From the NCBI GenBank assembly GCA_034687125.1, contig JAQGBZ010000140.1, forward strand, positions 62,001 to 126,000: a stretch of 64,000 bases of DNA, given 5' to 3'. Position numbers and translations under genes: made by a program. Below, one piece after another: positions 12,068-24,984 of the stretch (its first letter is position 1; each line of letters starts with the position of its first letter). This DNA comes from Neelides folsomi. Taxonomy: Eukaryota > Arthropoda > Collembola > Neelipleona > Neelidae. The notes beneath the pieces are model-generated. The model did not search any database. It was given only the letters and a program-made list of their open reading frames with translations, and was not told the DNA's origin.

Positions 12068-13941
12068 ATGGCGCTTACTAACCTCCACGAGATGATAAGA
12101 AATCTTTCACAATACATCAAGGTATAATAAATATTTATATTCCACTCCATAAGATCCCATATATAATTTTTCCCTTACGTTTATTTTATATTTCAGAGTC
12201 TTGAAGTTTTATGCGACTCGGGTGTAACTCTTGCAAAGAACTTTGAACGACTTCTGTCACCAGGGCCAGTCCCTGGTCCTTCAATACCCGCAGCTAGTTT
12301 AGACTCTGACGTTTTGACACAATCGGTGGCGACTTGGGAAGTGGCTCATAAACTTGCCACTGCGGATGCAAACACTTTCATCTCAGAGTTGCTTCCACAT
12401 CTTCAAGAAACCGTCCAAAGCGTCATGAAGGATCCTGCAGCTTTCCACTCCTCAAATACCTACGAAGTAAATTTTTAATCCAAATGGCCCATTAATATCA
12501 ATATTTAATGAACCACCATTTACTTATAAATGTTTTAAATTCCTCTAGAGGAAAATGGATTGATACTAAAATGATTAATTAATGCAATGATTAAACACTT
12601 TCTTTTTCAGGTCTTTCGCTCTTGTTTCTCCGCATTTTTTCAAATCCAATGGCGTTTTTGTACAATCTATTTGCAATGTTCATCAGCTTCTCAAAGTTAT
12701 TCTGGATCCCACGGGATGGGACTTTTGGCTCGGAGTTCGCCGGACGGACACGCGTTGGCCAGGTCGCCGACATCTGGGTCGTTTTCTTCCGATAGGAGAG
12801 AAAGCACTGAAAGCTGTCTCTCATCTTTTTCTATGCCTCGATCATCAATCTCCGGTTTATCCTCGCTTTCCTCTCGATCAACTTCTCCACTTCATTCCCA
12901 TTCACATCACTACGGACATCATCATTCTAGATCTAGAAACTCGAGGTTCGTTACATACCTATACCTGTATCATATGCCAATACAGTTATGTATATTGGAT
13001 CTTTACTTTTATCTATCTCTTAATTAATCATAAATCAAAATCAAATAATTAAGATTGATGATTTTTATTTAATATTTTAGTGTGGTTGAGTCAAATAGTC
13101 CTTCAGTAAAATTTACACCCTCACAACCGCCTTCACCTTTAATGCCCTTTGGAGATGGAGGATATCCATATCTGTTTCGAAGATGGTCAGCACATACGCA
13201 TAATTTTCAAAACCAAGGAGGAAGCAGTTTAAGCACGGGGTCAAGCACAAGTAGCAACCTCACTGGAATGGGGTCATTTGGATCATCAAATGTTGTTGGA
13301 TTTTCTACTGTTGGATTTAATCGCCGCTGGTCGGTTCCTGCCTCTGCTGCACATCAAGCTACAATCAGTTCGGGTATTTTTAAATATTCTGAATGAATTA
13401 AATCTAAATGATTTTATTCGTGTTCTCTCATATTTACGATAAATGGTCCATATAATTTAGATTCGAATAAGAAGTCGGACCCAGATTTATACGAATATGG
13501 ACTTTTAGATGCAATCAACCTCCTTTCAACCAAACCTCACACTCCTTCCACTATCAACGAGTCGATTAATGAATTTCACCAAGTGGAGCAAATAACTTCA
13601 CTTTGGCCTCCATCTGAAAAGATGCCTGGTAAATGATTTACATTTTTATGAATTAATTAATTTTTGCTTTTACTGTAATGTTAATGTTAATTCTAGGCGT
13701 TGTTTTAACCACTTGCGGAGTTGGAGATCAAGACGTGCTCCTGGAGAGCATGGAAGACGAAAGTAATCAAGGGTCATTGCGGGTTCCGTTCGGCGGGTCG
13801 ACGGAATCTCACTCAGCCCCTAGCAGTATTATGAGCAGTTTGGGTCAAACCCAAATGACAATGAGTCAGAGTATTCACCATCTTGGAGAATATTCCCTTT
13901 TTGGCAACTCACCGAGCCCTACACAGTCCCAGGGTAATTAG
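12068..13941 (+). CDS. Unrecognised Ser-rich protein with helical N-terminus and paired RRWS sites
   Basis: Six exons join in frame: 12068-12121, 12197-12466, 12611-12945, 13081-13373, 13461-13628 and 13697-13941, giving 454 residues. The first about 145 residues look like a folded helical domain (LHEMIRNLSQYIKSLEVL, then TWEVAHKLATADANTFISEL). The rest is low-complexity and Ser-rich, with a His run (HSHSHHYGHHH). Two similar sites, FRRWSAH and NRRWSVP, follow; the second fits the RxxSxP pattern bound by 14-3-3 proteins when phosphorylated. A conserved-looking segment comes later (SDPDLYEYGLLDAINLL, ITSLWPPSEK). The last codons CAG GGT AAT TAG overlap a usable donor (G|GTAATT), so a longer isoform is possible. 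I do not recognise the family; a scaffold or adaptor role is only a guess. Confidence 0.75.
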
Positions 13942-16868
13942 CTATTAAGACCTCCGTAGTCACAACCTTTTTTATGTTTAGACTTGTAAGTTTTAAGCTT
14001 CTGTCTGATTGTCCTCATTGATTGAGGGTCAGCTGGATATTGTCAAATAATGCAATTTGTATTTGTTACCTTTGTCGAGTCTTTACAAGTACTTATATTA
14101 TTCTGCGTCTGCAACGACCTTTAAACCAATTACAAATGAACTTGTGAAGATTGTGAACCTGTGACCAATCTCTTACAAATGCTAAAAATTCCTATACATA
14201 CAATTTCATAGTTTATTTCTGCCATTTGTCAACCTCGAACGTGTTTTTCTGAAAATGAAACAAATGCAAGTTTGTTAACCTTAAATATTTAATCTTGGCT
14301 GGTCTTGGATTCAAGTTCTTAATTAATAGAGACGATGAAACTGGTTTTCTCGTAAAAATAAAATCATCTCACGCAGTTAAAATATTATTAGTAAACGCTC
14401 ATTAGTTTGTGTACGTATGAAACGATTATTATGTACTAATCATTGAAGCAATTAATGAATAAGGAAAAATAATACACATTCAATAAGTTCAATCTAACAT
14501 AGTTCTTAATTATATGTAATACGATCTGGCATCATAATGTATAATATGGAGAAATGAAAATTCATCGATTAATTTTTGGCCCATTAATATCTATCCTAGG
14601 ATATATACCATAGATTATAGATAGTTTAAAATCATTATATAATTATAATTGATTATAAAGAATGATGTGCACTCATTGGATTATCTGAATGAATTAGGAT
14701 ATATTATAAGTAAATCTTATATAATTAATTATACTAATGATTAAGATATGCATTATGAATGTACTATATTTACCTCCGTAAGTTGCATCTTTTTCTGTAA
14801 TGCGAGTGCAATCCCAATATTACAACTAACAAGTTAGATTATACACTTTAGCAGTGAATATATACATTAATCTTTATGTAATTACATAGACAACATGTAC
14901 AGGATATACTTACATACCTATAGTTGTACAAAAGACGCAGTATAACTATAAATTACAATAATTTATCTAGTTCAACATTTCTTTAGTTCAAAGAATCAAA
15001 GAAGGAACAAATTGTTTCAATCAACTTTTGATGATTATTAATAATTTAACTAATAAAAAGTATTTCCAAATGTTTTAGTACCCTTTAAACTTACTGGCGT
15101 GTATCTTAACTTTAGTTAATGATTTTAACAATTGTTTGTGTTAGCAATTTAGCATTTATAATTTATAAAGATATAACGAATATATAAATTAATATGGTAC
15201 ACAAAATAATTTTTTAGCAATTATGTATACTTATTAAATATTTAAAGGGTTTCAAAGTTTGTAAATTTTAGCTGACTTGCTAGGAGCATATTGTGCTACA
15301 GTGAGTAGATTTTTAAGAATGCAAATATTTTAAAATGAGGCAGAGATGAGTTGGATAGGTTAGAAGTTATAATGTTATATTAGACGAAAATGATCTAAGA
15401 TTTGATTTGAAATCTCTAATTAAATAGATAACTTAATATCTAACAAATATACCCAAATATCATGATTTATATATTTTTATTGTTTTAATAAAAATGCTAG
15501 TTATGCTAGTCTATTCATCTGGTTGTAAAATAATCCTCATTTGTTATGATTGTGACAATTAAAAAATAAAGACCCAATTTCATTCTAATTCATTTTATTC
15601 ATTTACAGTTCATTTTTATTATTGTGATGCGATCTGCGATTTATTTATATTTAAATATATGTATATAATATATTAGTTAAATATATGTTCATAAGTATGA
15701 AAATTTGATGCTTGCTAAAAATTAACCTAGGTATGTACTATATGTAAATTATGTCTACTCTAGTATGTATGGTATATGACTAACTTAGTGTATAATACCT
15801 AATAAAAACAAACATAAATAGTTATAGGTCTGTCTTCTACTGATAATGACTTTCTCTAATTAATTAGGAAAAATACACGGGATTGGAAATAACATGCTAT
15901 TGTTTACTTTTGGGTTATTGTTTCACCATATTCTGAAATCAAATAATCTAATATGTATTATGTATATAACATTGTTAGGCTTTATTATGAAAAATGCATT
16001 TACAGGTATATTAGGTAGCTATTACAGATATTAACACCAAGCATAGTCCTCATTGTTTTTCATCATTAAATATCTACAATACATAATTTGATCGGTAACT
16101 CGGGATCCATTCTATCTTAATCTGTGATTGTCGTAATATTAAGTAAATTTGTTCCATTTTAAAGATAGAAGCTCAAATGTGAAATAAGTATTATCGTAAA
16201 ATAGAACCTAAATACAATTAAATGCATTGATTTGATTTTGTATTATGATGACATTATTGAATTAAGTAAGTTATTAATTTACTATTAATAAGATACGCAT
16301 ATTTAAACATATCCTACATATCTTGATTATTGTTTAAACTACTGCTTATATAATATACATATAGAATATAAAAACAAAGTCCATTTTTAATGAGATGGAC
16401 CATATTGAATTACACATTTTTTAAAATAATAGCTACCTAAATATTTACAACCAATGTTGGATTTATTCAAACAAATAGTGGATGTAATATCCCAACCAAT
16501 TTATTTAATCCGAATACTTACTTTCTTGGATTATTTAGAATAACTTGCACCAACTCTTAAATACAATGTAAAATTATATAGGTAATAAATTAAGTGCAGT
16601 GTAAAAATCTCCATGTTATGGTACATGAACACTCCGGTGCTTGCAACTTTTAAAAAAACTTTAATTAAAAAAATTAAAAGCTAGTTTAAAACCATAAAGA
16701 AAATTATCAATAAATGTCAATTTCGACATGAAATTATTAGGATAAAAAATTAGATATTCTTACTAAATTCAGACATGAATTTAGTTAAAATATAATTAAG
16801 ATAAAAACAAAATAAGTTATAATTTATAGTCAATAAAATAGTTCTGTAAATGATGAAAGTGAAAGTGG
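13942..16868. other. AT-rich intergenic region between convergent genes
   Basis: It lies between the stop of the Ser-rich gene and the stop of the longest BTB isoform, so it should hold both 3' UTRs. The sequence is very AT-rich, with many short ATATAT runs, and no open frame, RNA gene or terminal repeat was found. Confidence 0.5.
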
Positions 16869-18218
16869 TTACATTGAGCTCGGTTTGGGTAATCCTAATT
16901 TACTTTTCGCCCTTTTCTTCTTGCTGATTTTCTCATGGTACTCTTGAAAGCAAGGAACAATACATAAATTAATGTGACATTCGGGACAATGATATTTTGT
17001 TTTTCGACGTAAAATACGACCACAGCTGTCAACAGAATTCCAACAAAAGTTGCACCTAAAATAACAAAAACATTTTATTATTCAAAATTCATACTATAAG
17101 CTAACCATAAGTTTAGCAAAATAAATAAAATGGATATTTTATATAATTTAATTACCCTAAAGCTGGTCCAGGTCTCAATGCAGGACAGTGCCCTGATCGA
17201 GGTTGGCCCAAAGGATCATCCAAAAAAGATGATTCATGAGGTGAGTCTTCAGTTGAACCAGAGAAATTAGGAGAAGAGTCAAAAGATTCTCCTTTGATTA
17301 GTGGGGATCCAGACGATAAAAATCCACCTGTCTTCCCATGACTCTTCTCAAGATTTCCCGACGACACAATTTGGATGAGAGATGAAGGTTCAAAAATAAT
17401 TGTATTTGATGGTCCCCCATGCTCCCTCTCCGGTGACTCTCTCCTTCCCTCCAACGACCCAGACGGTGTAAGAGTAAAAATGGTTCCTCTTTTCAACGAC
17501 TCAAGAGGAACAAGGTGTTGGTGTTGGAGTTGAGGTTGATGGATGGCAGGGTTAGGTTGTGAGTATTGTCTCCTGATTGTCGGCGTAGATGAACCATGAT
17601 GATAATGAATGGAGCTGGTGACTCCTACTTGGCTCAAAACACTTGCATGATGGCTCGGAAGGAGTGGTTGGGACACTTGTTTCACTAAATGTTGATGACC
17701 TCCAATTGTGACTGTATGGACACTTGCTAATTGAGAGCTCGTTGCCACTACCGGGACAGGAGAAATTGACACGGAGTCTGGGACAGTGAGGAGAGTATTC
17801 CCAATTAAGGGTTTCTCCACAGGTGAAATGCTCAAAGATCCTCTGTTCATGAGGCCAATTGGATATTCGTCCAAAGAATCTTTAGGGAAAGACGTGGAAG
17901 TTGGAAGCGGAGATGAAGGCGGAGTTGGTGAACTTTGACTCACAGTCACGATTGGAACAGAGGTCGAGGAAGTTAATTTAATGATTGATGATTTTTGTGA
18001 TGTTTCTGGAATTGGTGATGGTGACTTTCGTCGGAGATCAGGGGCCGAAGAGGGTCTTTCTAATTCTTCATCCTCGTAGTCGAAAGAGAAGCTTCTGGTC
18101 AAATTGGGTTGGTCTGGGAGATCAGTTTCGATTTCTTTGCCATCAGCATCGGTTCGCTTTACCCTTCTTTGGCGGAGCAGCGGTCTCCCCCTTCGTCCCA
18201 GTCGCCAACTGTCTCTTC
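16869..18218 (-). CDS. BTB gene alternative 3' end C: AT-hook-like motif, Ser/Pro-rich region and piggyBac-type cysteine finger
   Basis: Two exons, 18218-17156 and 17055-16869. The first starts in the phase needed by the shared donor at 20606 and reads SWRLGRRGRPLLRQRRVKR; the GRRGRP core resembles an AT hook. About 330 Ser/Pro/Thr-rich residues follow. A GTAATT donor joins a last exon of 61 residues containing CNFC, RRKTKYHCPEC, then LCIVPCFQEYH and a Lys-rich tail. The spacing C-x2-C, C-x2-C, L-C-x2-PCF-x2-YH is that of the C-terminal finger of piggyBac transposases. No transposase catalytic region is seen nearby, so it looks like a domesticated or convergent finger used by the host gene. 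The stop lies at 16869-16871. Confidence 0.78.
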
Positions 18219-21200
18219 CTACAAGATCAGCACGAGGGTAATTAAATGGTAAATTGGTATAGAAAGCATCACAAAACAAGAAAGCAAAAAGAAACGTCAA
18301 AAGATATGTCTGTTGAGTTGTCCAGTTGGATTAATTTTTCTCTTCTTCTAATCAAAGCTTCTAAACTACCTCGCTACAAAAGCAATTAATTACAGAGATA
18401 CGAGTACGAGCAGATCTAAACTTTTCATTCGTAAATTAATAGAAGATGTGAATATTAGTTTTGTTAGCTTTAGTTTAGATTAGAGAGACTCCATAATTAA
18501 AATTATTAGTAATTATTCAAGCTAGAGATTTTTTAAGATTATTCCGAATTGCGAGCCCATTACTTCGTGTTACATTATTTATTATACCCGAATTTAAGGT
18601 CTTCGATCCATTTGTACAAAGTTGATTTTGGAATACCAACTCTTTTGGATGCTTGGAAGACAGAACATTGTTTGGACACGACGAGAGCAAGTGCTTCCTC
18701 AAATCTATGTTCGAATTCTTTTTTGGCAATTGTTCGTCTTTTCTTTGGTTCCTTCCTTAGGGTTACTAACATCTGATCAACAGCCGTTGGGTGAGGATAA
18801 CAAGCAGAAGGATTCCCAAAATCAACAGTTGATTCCTCTCCAGACATTTCTAATGGATCTGATGGTAAAATCATCTCTGGTTCATCATTCTCAAAATCCT
18901 CAGCTTTGATGCTTGGAAAGCAAGTAGGTAAAAAATTGGCCCTTTGAGATGAATTGCATATGGCCGAAGGCATCGTTCTGATATTAACCGTAATTCTCCC
19001 ACCATCTTCACCTTTATGATATAGGTATGCAAGATTAATACAAATAATATTCAAACATTCCTATGAATCAGTGTTAGTTCCCAATCCCCATTCATTCCTC
19101 GTCCCACAACAATATAAATATATTACATACATAAGTGAAACACATTTTAAAAACCCAATTACTGCCAAATACTACTAACTACATTTATATAAGCGTCAGC
19201 GTAAAGAGTAAGGTCGTGTCAGTCGAGTCAGAAAGTAAAATAAGAAAACAGAAATGACCAACCCTTGTTTTTAACTCCAACCTCGGCGTCTTCGCACAAT
19301 TCTCCAATTCTTCGTGATTTTCAATTAAAATTATAGTTATGAACAAAAAACTTAAATAGCTTTGACTTGAAATCTTTTATTTAATTACCTTTTGTCAATT
19401 TTAATCTTTAAGATTGTAATATTACTTTGTAAAATATGATTAATACAATATCAATTATCATGATTTATACGTACAAACGAAGCTAAATAATAGATAGATG
19501 GTATATAGGCTATAATCACTAATTAAACTTAAATTCCGGAGCATTAAATATAACAATTGATCGCGAATCCCTCATCAAATGCATACAATTTCAAATATAC
19601 GCAATTGAATATAAGCGGAGTTCCAAACAAAACAAAAATAAAAACAATAAATACAAGTAGATGTGATTTAAAAAAATTGATCATTGAATGAACATATTGG
19701 ATATTTAAAAAAAAGGCTGTGAGTAATTTGAGACGGTCACTGTGACTCATAGTCCACTTTTCTCCTGTACCCGTGTTTCATTCTGTAATGGTACCAGACG
19801 GAACTTGCGTTCAAATTGTGTCGTTGAGCCGCTTCTCTGAACGTCAGGGCTGGATTTGCAACAAGATCCGCAATCGCTTGTTCATATTTTGAATTTGAAA
19901 ATATCCCAGTATCAACGCCAGGGAATCTTGGGTATTTCACTCTCCTCCTCATCACATCTTAAACGGCGAATATTTTAAATTAGCTTCTGTCTCTTCTATT
20001 GGTAAAGGAACCTCAATTCAATCCCATCACTTTTTTTATCTTCATTCCAAAATCAACCTATATTGACTGTATATACATTTAGCCATGTGGTTCATAAAAA
20101 ATTGAATTGTCAAGATTCTAGAAAGTCTCAAATGTTTAAACTGTTTTTTGTGTTTATATCAAATCTCGATCAAAACACTATTTTAAAGACTCGAGAATAT
20201 AAATGTTTATGTAAAAGAATAAAATGAAAAAAAAGTACATGTCGAGAAAAGAGCTTCATCTGCTTTATGAGTCCTTAAAATGCAACTACACATATAAAGC
20301 ACAAGACAAGACAATTTTGCAATAAAAAAATAAATAGTGTTTCACTTATATGGCAAATGTAAAATTTTTGAAAAACATTAAGACAAAAAATAAATTTATA
20401 TAGGATATTTATCTTGAATCATTCAAGATAAATCAGCATCTTAAATGCCAGATATATTCTTCCTCATATACCGAGCTTTGCTCGTTAAAATAATTATATA
20501 AGATACATTATTTTATAGTCGTTCACGAGTACGACAACTAGGACGACGAGGAGTGAATGGAAAAGTGGTGGAATTGATGTTGAGGAATTATAAGGGGGTA
20601 TTTACTTGACGAGAAGTGGATGCTATTTGAAAAGAAGCTTGAGGACGCCGAGGCTCCAGGAAATGTCATGTTTGCAGGGTCGGTCTCGTCGAAATTCTCG
20701 TCATCGGCATTCTCGTAGTCATCAAACTCAATTTCACCATCATCGGACACAGCCTCTATCTTCACATCTGCTATTTCAACAAATGCTCCTGACCAACACA
20801 AAAGCAGAACATCAATTTACGCTGTCAATATTGCCCTATTTATCCCAAATACTCCTTTAATAAGGATATATTTAACATGAGATTAGAGGTGAAAACAGTT
20901 TTAGTATTAAACAGACATAATATTAGTTATTCGGAAATGAGTAAATAGTTATAAATAGCGTCGGAGTCTCCCAATCTTAAATATATTAACCATGTCAGAT
21001 TATTTCAATAATATCTAGTCAATCAGTGACGAGTCCGACCCTCAATCAATGTCATAAAAAAGTCGATTACATTTGTCACTTCCAGTACTCACACTCTGAT
21101 TAATTGTTGAAGCTAACAAACATGTGTTAGAGAAGCATGCTAATTATTCTGTTCTATCTTTATTAAATATATAATAACATATAATTATCACACAGTTTAA

Positions 21201-24200
21201 AAAAATAATTGTGTAATTCGTCCGTCATTCATATATCATGATTAAATTCTTATTTAAATGATATTTCAGTTTAAACAAATGGTTTAAAAAAACAAGTATT
21301 TTAATACGACGAGCTTTAAACATTCCGAGTTCACTGACTTCAAGTCTCTAAGCTCAAAAACTAGAATCTAAATGTAAAAATGATAAGCAAAAAATTGCAG
21401 GTTGATCCAACCATTATTCAGAATGAGAAATACACGTTTGAAAACTCAATCCTTGTTGGTGAATAAGGATTAAATCTCTATGATGAAGAATTCTATTTAC
21501 CTTATTGATTTCTATTTCCAACTGACTCAACAAACAGTCAAAGCAAAAACATTAAGAAATTCACGTGTCTAAAAACATGCACAGCTTACCTTTATCTGTA
21601 GATTCGTCATAATTCTGATTTTCTGGGTATCCTCCGGAGCTCTGTTATTAAAAATAATTATATAGGAATTTGAAAAACAATCCAAACACATACCATGTAA
21701 CTTTCAAAAATCACTCCTAATGTTAAAATTAAATAACTTCCTTTATAAATATAGCTCACTTCTGAATCAATAATGACGGGATCAGGGTCGTTTGTCGTAT
21801 CTAAACTCTTTGATTTTATATTGGCAGCTGTAAGAGGTGGCGGTCCACCTGGCACTCTTGGTCTCTCTCTTTCTAAAGGACTTCCCGTTCGAGAAGTGGT
21901 TGCGTTCCCATCTTCGACGGAACGACTCACAGAAGCACCAACTCCAGATTCGAAAGACGCACTCGATGTATGATCCCCTATAAAGTCACATTTAATTATG
22001 GCATTATGGGATTGTGAGACAGAATGTTTTACACTATAAAGAATTAATGAATTTTGAGAAGTTTTTTCTTTATGAATTAAAAGTTAAAAACATAATCAAC
22101 TCACCATTTGATCCACCAAGCGCTTTTTTAAATCTCTTTGCGCCTGGAACTTCATTCTCATTGTTATCTGCTGAATCCTGCTTTAAAAGCTTTCCAGGAG
22201 TTGAATCCAAAACGCTATTTGGAACTCGTGAACCTCCCCCTACTCGTTTTAATTCCTCCGCAGGCACCTCGGCTAACCCTTTCACTTGTAACGTATTCGC
22301 CAACTAAATAAGAAATTAATTAGTTTATATTAAAATAAAGTTCTTTTAAGAAATAATTCTTTATAATTTGTTTCATTACCGCTAAAATTGCGTTAATCCG
22401 GTCTTGTGAAATGTTAACTTCTCCATTGTACATGAAATTGACAATTGTCTTGAGGTCATAATAATTTATGTCTTTAAGGATGACGACGGGATGTTTACAT
22501 GGATTGCTCTCAAAGACGTGCTAGAAAAATAATATTTCAATTAGTTCTAAATTCACTTGATAGTTACTGATACAAGATATAATTAGTAAATACAACTAGA
22601 GCGTTCATTGTTAGTTGACGTATTTTCATATAATAATGGTTAAATTTTTTAATATATGGATATATGAAATAATTGAACAAACGAGAAATTGGAAATGAAT
22701 CAAGTCTATGACTCTTGTTTCTCGTCCTAACATAACTTGCTAAAGGTCAAATAATTAGATTTTAAGAAAAAGCTTATCTAAGTAGTTGTATTAATATACC
22801 AAACTCATCATAACACTAATCCTTACTACTTATACTATACTTATTAATCATTTGTTAATAAATCAATTACATTAAGTATATTGTATATGTTGAACATCTG
22901 AACATACTATAATAGTAAGATAAAATGATCAAAGTAATTTTTTAGTGTTTATTTTTTTAATTTATACAGTATCATTCATTCGACGATTTATACTAATATA
23001 ATAAATATAAACCACGATGCCGAGTTGAGATGAAAGCTGTAAGGTTTTTGTCCTATGTAAACTCCTTTTTCCTCTTTGATTAAATATTCCAATTTAATTA
23101 AAATCCACATATAATGTGCACGCATAGTATATATCTTTTAATCTTCTACTATTTAGATTTTATGGCTTATGAGTCCGTCAACGATAAAGTTGGAAGAAGG
23201 TGAATGATGGAAATATTTTACCCCTAACTTGTACAAGTTTGAAAAGTAGAATTTCAAGAAACTCGTTTGAGGAATTTAATTATCAAACTTGAACTTAACA
23301 CATCTTAGACATCCAAATGGAAATGACGAATAAAAACTAATTAAAAGTTATAAAAAAGGTCAATATACAAAAATTAATAGATTCACATCATAGAAATCAT
23401 TATAAAATTACGAGCAGTCATTTTCTTTACAAATTATAGATATAAACAACAACTCGCATATCACTATTTACTGATTGCTATTTATAATTGATATTTACAG
23501 CATATGTTCAAATTAATATGATACATGAGATTTTTTATCATCTATGAACAAAGTAAACTATTCATCTACAAAAGCGTATTTGCCTTGAGAAAAATTAATG
23601 AACTTTACTAGTTATTTATAGAGGAATTTATAATTTCAATTTAAGAGCAATCCAACTGCATACTATTACACGATCCAAAAAATAATATTTAAAAAACTAA
23701 ATACTTATATAATCTCCTTTTATACATTATAAAACGATACATGACGTAAAAAAATTCAATAAAAAACGTATACCTACTCATTCGTTATGTGTATCTACGT
23801 ATAGGATAAATATAAATTACAAAATATATATGTACATACAAGTAGTTATATTCAAATAAAAACATGTTCGTATTAAACATTTGTTTCTTTAAATATGCTT
23901 ATCTAATAATTAATAGACTCTCATACAAATACGAATAAGTTTCAAAACAACGCAATGTAATGAGTCTATTGAGAATGTATTAGGATGTGATTTTGAAATG
24001 TGAAACTATTTTATCAGAGGAAGTCTGTTTGATTTTATAAAAAACAACATTTCGTTGAGATAGATTACAAAACCCTTGGAGGGGATATTCTAACTGCTAC
24101 TAAAAATTATCTCTTGTGTGTATGAGAAGAATGATGTGGAACATATTTAATTTAAAAAGATATTTGAGACCCAAAGCCACAACATCAAAGTTGTTTGAGA

Positions 24201-24984
24201 ACAAGAGTAATCTCAATCCATTGTATGATTTTTCAAAACGTTGTTCATACTTCATAATTCATACAAGCAATAGAAAAATCTTAATAGGGAGTTGGGCTGT
24301 ATGATCTAGATAGAGATTTATTGCAAAAGTTATGAAATGATATCAGAAATGATATCTCCCCGAATGAGAGACTTGTATTATTTTTCTATACTTGGTAAAC
24401 TTTTTGTATAGTTCCATACAATTGAATGAGAGTATGAAAAAATGACGCAATTGCTTAAAATAATTTGCGCAACGATTCCTTCTCTCATAGAGCGGATAGA
24501 TAGGCAAGTGTTTTAATAAGGAGAAAGTGGCTGAACAAATCCATTCATAAATTGAATGATACGAATTCATGATGAATAAAAAAGGCCAGACGTGAAAAAG
24601 ATACCTTTCGTCCACCTTTCTAATTTTTAGCAATCATCCACCAAACTCCCAAATCTCACTTTCGATTCTTGAATATTTGATATGAAAAGAGTTGAAAAGG
24701 TCACTTCCCTTTATGCGTCCAAATGGCAGTTAACGGAGCGCGTTTCGCAAGGGTAAACAAGTGGAGGAACGGGTCGGAGGAATTTTATAATATCTTGGAC
24801 TTACTTGGAAATAGGGAGAGCAGGCCGAGAGGACCAATTTGTGAGCTTGGAGTTTCCTCCCTTCGGAGGAGATGAGGGAGACGTCGACGAATGACTCCTT
24901 GGCCAGGAGGCTGGAGAAGAAGGAGACAAAGTTGGGCTGATGGTTGTTCCACCGGAGACAATACTCTCGGTTGGCCGTCGCCAT
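16869..24984 (-). CDS. BTB/POZ transcription-factor gene with three alternative terminal exons (ttk/bab/lola class)
   Basis: Six shared exons: 24984-24805, 22520-22380, 22303-22105, 21977-21760, 21641-21590 and 20788-20606 (973 coding bases). The BTB domain fills roughly residues 1-120, starting EYCLRWNNHQPNFVSFFSSL, with FVDVSL, LQAHKLVLSACSPYF and then NPCKHPVVILKD and FMYNGEVNISQ, the form typical of arthropod BTB regulators. The linker is Ser/Pro-rich, then acidic (EIEFDDYENADDENFDETD). The shared part ends one base into a codon and can join three different last exons, described separately, giving proteins of 397, 469 or 740 residues. BTB domains dimerise and recruit co-factors; the last exons supply DNA-binding parts. 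ATG at 24984 was chosen because it directly precedes the domain. I cannot say which named arthropod gene is the orthologue. Confidence 0.9.
18575..19011 (-). CDS. BTB gene alternative 3' end B: pipsqueak-type helix-turn-helix
   Basis: A single terminal exon of 144 residues plus stop, opening after a TCATAAAG acceptor in the same phase as ends A and C. It carries an acidic Ser-rich region, a basic patch (EPKKRRTIAKKEF) that could serve as nuclear signal, and at the C-terminus a psq-type HTH: FEEALALVV, then VFQASKRVGIPKSTLYKWI. The Q/A-x-A-S-x-x-x-G-I-P-x-S-T-L-Y pattern is characteristic of HTH_psq. Joined to the shared exons it gives a 469-residue BTB-psq protein. Confidence 0.85.
19737..19957 (-). 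CDS. BTB gene alternative 3' end A: short psq-like helix-turn-helix
   Basis: A single terminal exon of 72 residues plus stop, nearest to the shared donor. It begins VMRRRVKYPRFPGVD and contains SKYEQAIADLV, TFREAAQRHNLNASSVWYHY and a basic end (KHGYRRKVDYESQ). The EAAQRHNLNASSVW part aligns with the recognition region of psq-type HTH domains but lacks the GIPxSTLY signature, so it is more diverged than end B. Joined to the shared exons it gives about 397 residues. Confidence 0.8.
20407..20433. repeat. Perfect 12-bp inverted repeat with 3-base loop
   Basis: ATTTATCTTGAA is followed by TCA and then its exact complement. It lies in the intron of the BTB gene between the shared exon 6 and terminal exon A. 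It could form a stem in RNA or DNA. A role in choosing the terminal exon is speculation. Confidence 0.7.
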
